This document shows positions 19,680 through 27,230 of a DNA stretch of 64,000 nt, piece after piece. The stretch comes from Rhodocyclaceae bacterium (GTDB lineage Bacteria; Pseudomonadota; Gammaproteobacteria; Burkholderiales; Rhodocyclaceae), in NCBI GenBank assembly GCA_030824275.1, contig JAVBXY010000005.1:1-64000 (forward strand). The letters are read 5' to 3'. Both the position numbers and the translations under genes were made by a program. Position 1 is the stretch's first letter; each line of letters begins with the position of its first letter. Below the pieces are notes generated by a model. The model was not told the DNA's origin and did not search any database. It worked only from the letters and a program-made list of their open reading frames with translations.

Positions 19680-20468
19680 TCAGGCGAGAATCAGTTTGCC
19701 GCCGACCAGCAGCAGCACGGCGGCGAGCAGGGGACGTAGCGCGCGCTCGGGGACGCGGGCGGAAAGATGGCTGCCGATGGCGATGCCGGGCAGGGAGCCG
19801 ATCAGCAAACTGGCCAGCAGCGACATATCGACGGTACCCAGCCACCAATGACCGAGGCCGGCTACCAGGGTCAGCGGCACCGCGTGGGCGATGTCGGAAC
19901 CGACGACGCGCACGGTGGCGAGGCGCGGGTAGAGGAAGGTCAGCGCCGTGACGCCCAGGGCGCCGGCGCCGACGGAGGAAATCGATACCAAAGTACCGAC
20001 GATGGCGCCGGTCAGCACGGTCAGGATCACCGTCTGGCGCTCCGGGCGGTTGGTATTGGAGCGACTCTGGGCCAGCTTCAGCAGGCGCTGGCGGAAAATC
20101 AGGGAGCCGGCGGTCAGCACCAGGGCGATGCCGAGAGCGAAGGAAATCGCGTAGGAGGCGCCATGCCCATCGACGCCAAGGCGGGACAGGATGAACAGGG
20201 TCACGGCCGCGGCCGGCACGCTGCCCGCCGCTAGGCGGCCGGTGATGCGCCAGTCGATGTGGCCGTGACGGTGATGCACCCAACTGCCACCACTCTTGGT
20301 GATTGCGGCGTACAGCAAGTCAGTGCCCACTGCGGTGGCCGGCTTGATGCCGAACAGCAGTACCAGTAGCGGCGTCATCAGCGAGCCGCCGCCGACGCCG
20401 GTCAGGCCGACCAGCAGGCCGACGACGAGGCCGGAAAAAGAGAGAGCAGGATTGATGGCGAATTCCAT
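19680..20468 (-). CDS. TSUP (TauE/SafE) family membrane transporter
   Basis: A roughly 262-residue membrane protein with about eight hydrophobic segments and the family motif GLLVGLTGVGGGSLMTPLL near the N-terminus. Members export or import sulfite, sulfonates and other organosulfur anions. It is the first gene of the cys transcript, 13 bases before cysI, so sulfite or sulfate handling is the natural guess. The ATG at 20468 (MEFAINPAL) was chosen; ATG at 20480 is an alternative. Confidence 0.85.
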   Translation of the reverse strand: MEFAINPALSFSGLVVGLLVGLTGVGGGSLMTPLLVLLFGIKPATAVGTDLLYAAITKSGGSWVHHRHGHIDWRITGRLAAGSVPAAAVTLFILSRLGVDGHGASYAISFALGIALVLTAGSLIFRQRLLKLAQSRSNTNRPERQTVILTVLTGAIVGTLVSISSVGAGALGVTALTFLYPRLATVRVVGSDIAHAVPLTLVAGLGHWWLGTVDMSLLASLLIGSLPGIAIGSHLSARVPERALRPLLAAVLLLVGGKLILA

Positions 20469-20542
20469 GATGCAGCGCATCGTAGAGAAGTTATATAGTT
20501 CTGAAAAATACTTATCAGCTATTTTCATATCGCCATCGGTTA

Positions 20543-20548
20543 TATACT
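20543..20548 (+). promoter_or_regulatory. Putative -10 box of cysB (possible leaderless start)
   Basis: TATACT ends 7 bases before the cysB ATG, so transcription would start at or next to the start codon. No convincing -35 or Shine-Dalgarno was found. The AT-rich 87-bp gap also has to hold the divergent cys promoter and any CysB sites. Confidence 0.4.
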
Positions 20549-20555
20549 GGGCGAC

Positions 20556-21497
20556 ATGAAACTCCAGCAACTGCGCTACCTAGTGGAAATCGAGCGGCGG
20601 GGCCTGTCCGTGTCCGACGCCGCCGAGGCGCTGTTCACCTCCCAGCCCGGCATCTCCAAGCAGGTGCGCATGTTGGAGGAGGAACTCGGCGTGACGATCT
20701 TCGAGCGCAGCGGCAAGCGCCTCACCGGCATCACAGAGCCGGGCCGGCTGGTGCTCGACATGGCCGAGCGCATGCTGCGCGAGGCGCAGAATATGAAGCG
20801 GGTCGGCGAGGATTTCGCCGCCGAAGCGACGGGCGCCCTGTCCATCGCCACCACCCACACCCAGGCCCGCTATACATTACCGCCGGTGATCCGCCGTTTC
20901 GTGGATCGCCACCCCGGCGTCAAGCTGCACGTGCAGCAGGGCAGCCCGGTGCAGGTGGCCGAATGGGTGATCGACGGCACGGCCGATCTCGGCATCGCTA
21001 CCGAGGCTTTGGATCGACACCATGAACTGCTGACCCTGCCGTGTTACCAATGGTCCCATCTGGTGGTGGTACCGAAGGGCCACCCCTTGCTGGCGCGCGG
21101 GCCGGCAAGCCTGGCGACCCTGGCCGAATATCCGCTGATCACCTACGATGCCACCTTCACCGGCCGCTCGCATATCGACCGGGCCTTCGAACGCCAGGGC
21201 CTGCGGCCCAACGTCATGCTCACCGCCATCGATTCCGACGTGATCAAGACCTACGTCGAGTTGGGCCTGGGCGTCGGCATCATCGCCGAGATGGCCTTCG
21301 ATCCGCTGCGTGACACGGCCCTGGCCTCCGTGCCGGCCAATCACCTGTTCGAGGCCAACACCACGCGCCTGGCCTTCCGCCGCGATGCCTGGCTGCGAGC
21401 CTACGAATACGACTTCCTGGAACTGCTGGCGCCGCAACTGACGCGGCGCGTGGTGGAGGCGACCTTGCGAGGCGAAGGCGCCGATCCGGGTCTGTAA
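20556..21497 (+). CDS. cysB: LysR-type regulator CysB
   Basis: A 313-residue LysR-family protein. The N-terminal helix-turn-helix (about residues 3-60: LRYLVEIERRGLSVSDAAEAL) and the inducer domain with TTHTQARYTLPPVI and LPCYQWSHLVVVPKGHPL match CysB. CysB activates sulfate assimilation when sulfur is scarce and responds to N-acetylserine. It is divergent from the cys operon, as expected for its regulator. Its TAA is followed at once by the long form of the dispersed repeat. Confidence 0.94.
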   Translation: MKLQQLRYLVEIERRGLSVSDAAEALFTSQPGISKQVRMLEEELGVTIFERSGKRLTGITEPGRLVLDMAERMLREAQNMKRVGEDFAAEATGALSIATTHTQARYTLPPVIRRFVDRHPGVKLHVQQGSPVQVAEWVIDGTADLGIATEALDRHHELLTLPCYQWSHLVVVPKGHPLLARGPASLATLAEYPLITYDATFTGRSHIDRAFERQGLRPNVMLTAIDSDVIKTYVELGLGVGIIAEMAFDPLRDTALASVPANHLFEANTTRLAFRRDAWLRAYEYDFLELLAPQLTRRVVEATLRGEGADPGL

Positions 21498-21580
21498 AAG
21501 TCGGCGCTGATGAAGCTACTGCGCTACAAGGCGGTCGAGCAAAAAATGCTCTCCTCGCCGTAGCGGATGGCGAGACGGCG
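21496..21580 (+). repeat. 85-bp long form of the dispersed repeat, copy 1
   Basis: The left end (AAAAGTCGGCGCT) and right end (GGCGAGACGGCG) are those of the 25-bp form. Between them is a 60-bp cassette that folds: CGCTAC (21522-21527) with GTAGCG (21560-21565), GGCG (21530-21533) with CGCC (21556-21559), and GAGCA (21537-21541) with TGCTC (21547-21551), loop AAAAA. It begins within the cysB stop codon and fills most of the gap to the cyclase gene. Confidence 0.85.
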
Positions 21581-21588
21581 ATGGCAAA

Positions 21589-22479
21589 ATGAAGTCCATG
21601 TCCAGCACCCGCTTCGCCGCCATCCTGTTCGCCGACATCGCGGGCAGCACCAGCCTTTACGAAACCTCCGGCGATGCCGTGGCCATGACGGCGGTCACCC
21701 GTTGCCTCGATACCCTGAAGCAGATCGCTCGCACCTATCAGGGCGAAGTGATCAAGACCATCGGCGACGAAGTCATGTGCATCTTCGCCGCAGTCGACGA
21801 CGCGATCCGGGCCGCCAACGAGATGCAGGCCAAGGTCGAGGGCGACAAAGTGCTGCACCTGAAAATCCGCGTCGGCGTCCATGCCGGTTCGGTGATGACA
21901 GCCGACGGCGATGTCTATGGCGATACCGTCAATCTCGCGGCGCGCCTCGTGCAATTGGCCAACCCCGGCCAGATACTGACCTCGGGCCAGGTCTTCGATT
22001 CCCTCTCCGCCTATCTCCAGGTGACCTGTCGGCGCCTGTACGCAACCTCCGTCAAGGGCCGTAACGAGAAAGTGACGATCTTCGAGGCGCTCTGGCAGCA
22101 GGACGACGGCATGACCATTGTCACCAGCGCCCATGCCGTGGCGGCGCTGCCGGCATCGCGGTTGTTGCTGGTCCATCGCGAGCAGACGTGGACCGTGTCC
22201 GAGGAGGCCAATGCGTTGACGGTCGGGCGCGACGCCAGCAACGACGTGGCCATCGACATTCCCACCGCCTCGCGCCAGCATTTGCGAATCGAGTTCCGCA
22301 AGGGCCGTATTGTGCTGGTGGACCGGTCGAGCAATGGTAGCTTCATCACCCTCGGCACGGGGGAGAACATCGTGCTGCGCCGGGAGGAGTTTGTTCTTAC
22401 CGGCAGTGGTCGCATTGGACTTGGGTGTCTTGCTGCGGACTGTGGTGAGGATGCTTTGGGGTTCGAGATATGGTGCTGA
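21589..22479 (+). CDS. Class III nucleotide cyclase with C-terminal FHA domain
   Basis: Probably makes cAMP. The 296-residue protein has a class III cyclase domain (about 8-165): metal-binding Asp16 in LFADIAGSTSLYE and Asp60 in KTIGDEVMCIF, with the adenine-selecting type Lys56, and YGDTVNLAARL holding the catalytic Asn. An FHA domain follows (about 196-285; VGRDASNDV, SRQHLRIEF, DRSSNGSFI), which binds phospho-Thr. This suggests control by a Ser/Thr kinase. No transmembrane segment is visible. A start at 21598 is also possible. Confidence 0.88.
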   Translation: MKSMSSTRFAAILFADIAGSTSLYETSGDAVAMTAVTRCLDTLKQIARTYQGEVIKTIGDEVMCIFAAVDDAIRAANEMQAKVEGDKVLHLKIRVGVHAGSVMTADGDVYGDTVNLAARLVQLANPGQILTSGQVFDSLSAYLQVTCRRLYATSVKGRNEKVTIFEALWQQDDGMTIVTSAHAVAALPASRLLLVHREQTWTVSEEANALTVGRDASNDVAIDIPTASRQHLRIEFRKGRIVLVDRSSNGSFITLGTGENIVLRREEFVLTGSGRIGLGCLAADCGEDALGFEIWC

Positions 22480-22483
22480 TCGT

Positions 22484-22508
22484 CGCCGTGTCGCTAGCGC
22501 CGACTTTT
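22484..22508 (-). repeat. 25-bp dispersed repeat, intergenic copy
   Basis: It reads, on the minus strand, AAAAGTCGGCGCT then AGCGACACGGCG. It starts 4 bases after the cyclase stop codon and lies exactly at the left edge of the AT-richer accessory patch. Confidence 0.75.
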
Positions 22509-22528
22509 AAGTTTGGCCGTAACTGATC

Positions 22529-23530
22529 ATGGCTCATTTTCCCTGCGTCAAGAGACTGCTCGATAGCGGCAAATTCGCTGCCAATCATTTTGCAGCGAAT
22601 CTCAGTCTTGACGACCCAATTGTTCCTGCGCTTGAATATTTCCTATCGTTGGAGCATGTAGATGGGTTCTCAGAAAAGTTCCATGAACTACGGACTAAGC
22701 CTGTTGGTACAGGGCACACTAATAATCCCCGTGTGCAGTGGGCTAGCATGTGCGCCGAGCTTGGAGCCATTCATCTTCTTGGATGCGCCCTAGGAGTTCC
22801 TCTGGTCGGATTCGACAAACCTTCTCCGAAGGCCCTTCGCCTTCATTCCAACTGCGATATTGTCGCAAGTATCAATGACCGTCTTGTACATGTTGAGGTT
22901 AAACGAAATGCCAAAGAAGATAGTCAGATGCTTCCTGAGTTACTTGATGATCGCCTACAGGAACTAGGGGCAGAGCTAGACGCCGGCATTACAGGTGAGC
23001 TATTGGACCGGCGGTATGACTGTTCCGACATTGAGGCGAGACTGATCCAGGTTAGGCAGCATGTTGAGACCCAGCGTGCCACGACACATGGGCTACAGCC
23101 GTCAATCATTTCATTGGGCGCATTTCGGGTACATCTTTCAGATGGCGATTTTCCAATGCAGTTCTACACGCCGCTGTCGCTAAACGAGGTGCGAAAGAAG
23201 CTTCTTGGCCCGGGTGGTATTGGCCGTGATGGCGAACCAATGCAGCCACTGGTTCCACAAGCAATCGACAAGGGCGCCGACTATCTGTTTCTTCGAATAC
23301 CAAGAGTCGAATCCGCCGAGTGGGGAGAAATCGTTCAAGGGCTCTTTCTCAACCAAGCGTACAAGCTTAGATGCGACAGACTGTACGTTACCTCCGATCA
23401 AGCATTACAAGGGCTGTGCGGCATCGTCTTGTTCGCTCGATATGATGACTTTTGCATTGTTGGTACATCTGAGGCTGAGGCTGCAATGTGGATACCGTAT
23501 GCCATCGAAAAAGGGCGAATTGATGCTTGA
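22529..23530 (+). CDS. PD-(D/E)XK nuclease-like protein of unknown function
   Basis: I do not recognise the family of this 333-residue protein. The segment NCDIVASINDRLVHVEVKR has Asp110, Glu123 and Lys125 spaced like the D...ExK site of PD-(D/E)XK nucleases, with Glu77 in the preceding helix (CAELGAIHLLG) as a possible fourth residue. No transmembrane segment or signal peptide is seen. Base composition is clearly richer in A+T than the flanks, and the gene sits beside ccdAB, so it was probably acquired. It could be a defence nuclease, a solitary restriction-like enzyme or a degraded remnant. No methyltransferase or helicase partner is nearby. Confidence 0.6.
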   Translation: MAHFPCVKRLLDSGKFAANHFAANLSLDDPIVPALEYFLSLEHVDGFSEKFHELRTKPVGTGHTNNPRVQWASMCAELGAIHLLGCALGVPLVGFDKPSPKALRLHSNCDIVASINDRLVHVEVKRNAKEDSQMLPELLDDRLQELGAELDAGITGELLDRRYDCSDIEARLIQVRQHVETQRATTHGLQPSIISLGAFRVHLSDGDFPMQFYTPLSLNEVRKKLLGPGGIGRDGEPMQPLVPQAIDKGADYLFLRIPRVESAEWGEIVQGLFLNQAYKLRCDRLYVTSDQALQGLCGIVLFARYDDFCIVGTSEAEAAMWIPYAIEKGRIDA

Positions 23531-23550
23531 AGCTGTAGTACGAGTGTTGG

Positions 23551-23568
23551 CGTATGATCATACGTATG
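23551..23568 (+). promoter_or_regulatory. Overlapping palindromes, probable ccd operator
   Basis: CGTATGATCATACG (23551-23564) is a perfect palindrome and overlaps a second one, CATACGTATG (23559-23568). They lie 25-43 bases before ccdA. CcdA-type antitoxins autorepress at such sites. TATGAT inside the first could serve as a -10 box. Confidence 0.6.
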
Positions 23569-23593
23569 AATATGCCCAATAGGGGGTTCCGCC

Positions 23594-23845
23594 ATGCTAA
23601 AAAACTTCGATACCCCAGCCCGGAAAGGACGACTCTCTCTGTCCATTGATCAGCGACTGCTTGAACGACTGGAGCCCTTCAAGGGAATGGTCAATCTTTC
23701 CGCACAGGCAGAGAGCTTCCTTGCCGGCATGCTTGATGACCTGGAAAACCGCGCTTGGGCGGAGCGCAATGTCGGGGCGCTGGAAGCTCATGGGCGCGAC
23801 ATCGCTGCAACCGGTTTGGCTGGTGAAGAGTTCGAACGGATCTGA
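23594..23845 (+). CDS. ccdA: CcdA-like antitoxin
   Basis: An 83-residue protein with an N-terminal ribbon-helix-helix-like DNA-binding part (KGRLSLSIDQRLLERL, about 11-26) and a C-terminal part (ENRAWAERNVGALEAHGRD) typical of CcdA, which wraps around and neutralises CcdB. AGGGGG lies at good distance before the ATG. Its TGA touches the ccdB ATG directly. Confidence 0.85.
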   Translation: MLKNFDTPARKGRLSLSIDQRLLERLEPFKGMVNLSAQAESFLAGMLDDLENRAWAERNVGALEAHGRDIAATGLAGEEFERI

Positions 23846-24157
23846 ATGGCCCAGTTCGACATTTATCCAAACCCCGGTACGAAGCAGGCGGCGATTCCCT
23901 ATCTTGTTGCCGTGCAGAACGACCACATCACGAGCCGAACAGGCGCTTGCGTGGTGATTCCCCTGCGGGCCAACGCGCAGCCAGTCGAGATCATGGCGCC
24001 ACTGGTCGAGGTGTCCGGCGTCGGCGCTTTCGTCCTTTCGGCCGACGAGATTTTTGCCATCGATGTGGCCCGTTTGAGAAATCCGGTGGGCTGCTTGAGT
24101 GTGGCTGACCGTGCCAAGATCAGGCCGGCCATCGATAAGGTAATCGGCGAGTACTAG
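23846..24157 (+). CDS. ccdB: CcdB-like gyrase toxin
   Basis: A 103-residue CcdB homologue (MAQFDIYPNPGTKQAAIPYLV, then RTGACVVIPL). CcdB poisons DNA gyrase by trapping the cleaved complex. F-plasmid CcdB ends in Trp-Gly-Ile, residues needed for killing; this protein ends in VIGEY and lacks that triad. It may still inhibit gyrase differently, or be weak. Two bases separate its stop from the end of the opposing gltL. Confidence 0.85.
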   Translation: MAQFDIYPNPGTKQAAIPYLVAVQNDHITSRTGACVVIPLRANAQPVEIMAPLVEVSGVGAFVLSADEIFAIDVARLRNPVGCLSVADRAKIRPAIDKVIGEY

Positions 24158-24159
24158 GC

Positions 24160-24888
24160 CTAGTGGTGCAGTATCTTCGACAGAAATGCCTGCGCCCGTT
24201 CGCTCTGCGGGGCCTCGAAGAACTGCATTGCCGGCGCTTCCTCGACGATGTGGCCGTGATCCATGAATACCACGCGCTTGGCTACCTTGCGGGCGAAACC
24301 CATTTCGTGGGTGACGCACATCATGGTCATGCCTTCGGCGGCGAGTTCGACCATGACGTCGAGTACCTCGCCGATCATTTCCGGGTCGAGGGCCGAGGTG
24401 GGTTCGTCGAAGAGCAGGCAGACCGGGTCCATGGCCAGGGCGCGGGCGATGGCGACGCGCTGTTGTTGGCCGCCGGATAGCTGGGCGGGGAATTTTTCGG
24501 CATGGGCCTTGAGGCCGACGCGCTCCAATAGCGCCAGGCCACGGGTCGCGGCTTCGTCCGGGTTGCGGCCGAGCACCTTGATCTGCGCCAGCATCAGGTT
24601 CTTAAGCACGCTCATGTGCGGAAACAGTTCGAAGTGCTGGAAGACCATACCGACGCGGGCGCGCAGGCGCGTGAGATCGGTCTTGGCATCGCCGAGGGAG
24701 ACGCCATCGACGACGAGTTCTCCTTGCTGGAAGCCTTCGAGGCCGTTGACGCATTTGATCAGCGTGGATTTACCCGAGCCGGAGGGGCCGCAGACCACTA
24801 CCACCTCGCCCTTGGCGACGTGGGTTGAGCAGTCGTCGAGCACCTGGGTCGGGCCGTACCATTTGGAGAGATGGCGGATCTCGATCAT
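24160..24888 (-). CDS. gltL: Glutamate/aspartate ABC transporter, ATP-binding protein
   Basis: A 242-residue ATPase of the polar amino acid importer family. Walker A is CGPSGSGKST (about 33-42), the signature is LSGGQQQR and Walker B is CLLFDEPTSALD. The start at 24888 (MIEIRHLSKWYG) overlaps gltK by 4 bases. It is the last gene of a gltI-gltJ-gltK-gltL operon. Confidence 0.93.
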   Translation of the reverse strand: MIEIRHLSKWYGPTQVLDDCSTHVAKGEVVVVCGPSGSGKSTLIKCVNGLEGFQQGELVVDGVSLGDAKTDLTRLRARVGMVFQHFELFPHMSVLKNLMLAQIKVLGRNPDEAATRGLALLERVGLKAHAEKFPAQLSGGQQQRVAIARALAMDPVCLLFDEPTSALDPEMIGEVLDVMVELAAEGMTMMCVTHEMGFARKVAKRVVFMDHGHIVEEAPAMQFFEAPQSERAQAFLSKILHH

Positions 24889-25541
24889 TGCTGACCTCGT
24901 TTCTGTATCTGCCTGACCGCTATCGACAGGGAAAAGCAGATGGCGAAATAAATGAGGGCGGAGAGCACGATCATCTCCACCGGCCGGTTGTAGTTCTTGC
25001 CCGCGACGTCGGCGGCTTTCAGCAAATCCTTGGCGCCGATGGCCCAGACCAGCGAGGTGTCCTGGAACAGTACGATGGTCTGCGTCAGCAGCACCGGCAG
25101 CATGTTGCGCACCGCCTGCGGCAGCACCACATGGACCATGGTTTGCGTCGACGACAGGCCGAGTGCCTGCGCCGCCGCCACCTGGCCGCGCGGGATGCCC
25201 TGGATGCCGGCGCGCATGATCTCGCAATAGAACGCGGCCTCGAAGGCGGTGAAGGTGATCATGGCCGAGGTCTCGGCGCCCACCGGCTTGCCGGTGAGGT
25301 AGGGAATGACGAGGAAGAACCAGAGAATCACCAGCACCAGCGGAATCGAGCGCATGGTGTTCACATAAAGGCTGGCGGCGTTGGCGAGCCAGCGATTGGG
25401 CGAGAGTCGGGCCAGGGCCAGCAGGGTGCCGAGGACGATGCCGCCGCTCATGGCGATCAGGGTGAGACGAAGCGTAAACAGCAGGCCGTCGCGGATGAAG
25501 GGCAGGCTGGGTTGCCAGACGCTGAAATCGAAATCGCCCAT
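24885..25541 (-). CDS. gltK: Glutamate/aspartate ABC transporter, permease GltK
   Basis: A 218-residue permease with five or so transmembrane segments. The inner-loop coupling motif (EIMRAGIQGIPRGQVAAAQALG) contacts the ATPase. It overlaps gltL by 4 bases, and its ATG overlaps the gltJ stop (TGATG). Confidence 0.92.
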   Translation of the reverse strand: MGDFDFSVWQPSLPFIRDGLLFTLRLTLIAMSGGIVLGTLLALARLSPNRWLANAASLYVNTMRSIPLVLVILWFFLVIPYLTGKPVGAETSAMITFTAFEAAFYCEIMRAGIQGIPRGQVAAAQALGLSSTQTMVHVVLPQAVRNMLPVLLTQTIVLFQDTSLVWAIGAKDLLKAADVAGKNYNRPVEMIVLSALIYFAICFSLSIAVRQIQKRGQQ

Positions 25542-26278
25542 CAGTGACTTCCGCCGATGAGTCCGGGTATGCGGCTACGGGCTTCGATGACGGCCATGCC
25601 CCGGTTGGCGATGATGGCGCAGAGGAAATAGAGGATGGTCACCGCTACATAGGTCTCGATGCCCTGTTCCGAATCCTCCTGCATCTGTCGCGCCTGGAAG
25701 GTGAGTTCCATGACGCCGATGGCAAAGGCCACGGACGAGTTCTTGAACACGTTCATGAACTCCGAGGTCAGCGGCGGGATCACCCGGCGCAGGGCCTGCG
25801 GTAGCAATACGTGGCGATAGGCCTGTGGCAGCGTGAAGCCCATGGCCAGGGCGGCGTGCATCTGGCCGCGCGGCAGGCTCTGGATGCCCGAGCGCACCTG
25901 CTCGGCGACGCGGGAGGAGGTGAACAGGCCCAGGCACACGGCGGCGGTGATGAACTCCTTGGCCGGCATGTCGCGCTTGACCCACAGGCCCCAATCCTTG
26001 GGCAGCAGTTCGGGGACGACGAAGAACCAGAGGAACATCTGCACCAGTAGCGGCAGGTTGCGAAACAGCTCGACCCAGGCCGCGCCGAAGGTTGCCAATG
26101 GACGCGAAGGCAGTGTGCGCAATGTGCCGATGGCGATGCCAAGCAGCAAGGCCATCAGCCAGGCGGTGAGCGACACGGCGACGGTCCAGCCCAGGCCCGT
26201 CGCCAGCCAGTCGAGATAGGTTTCGTCGCCGCCCTTGACCTGGTCGAGGAAGATGCCCCAGTTCCAGTTGTAATTCAT
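25541..26278 (-). CDS. gltJ: Glutamate/aspartate ABC transporter, permease GltJ
   Basis: A 245-residue permease beginning MNYNWNWGIFLDQV, as in GltJ. The coupling loop EQVRSGIQSLPRGQMHAALAMG is clear. It pairs with GltK in the inner membrane. A 44-base gap with a repeat copy separates it from gltI. Confidence 0.92.
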   Translation of the reverse strand: MNYNWNWGIFLDQVKGGDETYLDWLATGLGWTVAVSLTAWLMALLLGIAIGTLRTLPSRPLATFGAAWVELFRNLPLLVQMFLWFFVVPELLPKDWGLWVKRDMPAKEFITAAVCLGLFTSSRVAEQVRSGIQSLPRGQMHAALAMGFTLPQAYRHVLLPQALRRVIPPLTSEFMNVFKNSSVAFAIGVMELTFQARQMQEDSEQGIETYVAVTILYFLCAIIANRGMAVIEARSRIPGLIGGSH

Positions 26279-26298
26279 GGATGCCTAGCGCCGCTTAT

Positions 26299-26323
26299 CG
26301 CCGTCCCGCCAGCGCCGACTTTT
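26299..26323 (-). repeat. 25-bp dispersed repeat at the gltI stop codon
   Basis: A full-consensus copy on the minus strand (AAAAGTCGGCGCT then GGCGGGACGGCG). Its A-run shares a base with the gltI TAA, so it sits exactly at the 3' end of the gene, between gltI and gltJ in one operon. Confidence 0.85.
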
Positions 26324-27213
26324 TACTTCTTGTTGAAGGCTTCGGCCGGGGCGTCGCTGGGTGCCTTGATCAGTTCCTTGAGCTTGTCGCTCATGGGGAA
26401 ATTGAGGCTGGCGTTGCGCGGCGGGATCGGTGCCATGAACCACTTGGCGTAGAGCTTGTCGATCTCGCCGCTCTTCATCAGCGCTTTCACGGCCTCATCG
26501 ACCAGTTTCTTGAAGGCCGGGTCATCCTTGCGCAGCATGATGGCGATGGGCTCGACGCTGAGCACTTCGCCGACGATGGCGTAGTCGGCCGGTGCCTTCG
26601 ATGTGGCGATCAGGCCGGCGAGCAGGTTGTCGTCCATGACGAAAGCCACGGCGCGATCCGTCTCCAGCATCAGGAAGGAGTCGGCGTGGTCCTTGCCGTA
26701 GACCTCCTTGAAGTCCACTCCCTTGCCCTTTTCGTGGCCGCGCATCAGTTGCACGCTGGTGGTGCCGGTGGTGGTGGCCACCGGCTTGCCGTTCAGTTCT
26801 GGCAGGCCCTTGATGCCGGAGGACTTCTTCACCGCCATGCGCACGTTGGTAACGAAGGTGGTCGGCGCGAAGGCGACTTGCTTCTGGCGTGCTTCGTTGT
26901 TCGTGGTCGAGCCGCATTCGAGATCCACCGTGCCGTTGGCGACCAGCGGAATGCGGTTCTGTGAGGTCACCGCCTGATGCTGCACCTTTAGGGCTGGCAG
27001 CTTGAGCTGGGTTTTGACCGCATCGGCGATGCGGTTGCAGATGTCGATGTGGTAGCCGATGGGCTTCTGGCTGGCGTCCAGATAGGACAGCGGGTAGGAG
27101 GATTCGCGGATGCCCAGGGTGATGGCGCCGCTGTCCTTCACTTTGGCCAACGTATCGGCGAGGGCAGGGGCTGCAAGCAGAACGGAACAGGCGGCGATGG
27201 CAATACGTTTCAT
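26323..27213 (-). CDS. gltI: Glutamate/aspartate ABC transporter, periplasmic binding protein
   Basis: A 296-residue solute-binding protein (family 3). MKRIAIAACSVLLAAPALA is a clear signal peptide with cleavage after ALA. The mature part begins DTLAKVKDSGAITLGIRESS. The ATG at 27213 was chosen because it starts the signal peptide; an upstream extension is not credible. First gene of the operon. Confidence 0.93.
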   Translation of the reverse strand: MKRIAIAACSVLLAAPALADTLAKVKDSGAITLGIRESSYPLSYLDASQKPIGYHIDICNRIADAVKTQLKLPALKVQHQAVTSQNRIPLVANGTVDLECGSTTNNEARQKQVAFAPTTFVTNVRMAVKKSSGIKGLPELNGKPVATTTGTTSVQLMRGHEKGKGVDFKEVYGKDHADSFLMLETDRAVAFVMDDNLLAGLIATSKAPADYAIVGEVLSVEPIAIMLRKDDPAFKKLVDEAVKALMKSGEIDKLYAKWFMAPIPPRNASLNFPMSDKLKELIKAPSDAPAEAFNKK

Positions 27214-27230
27214 GGCGGACTCCTTGGGTG

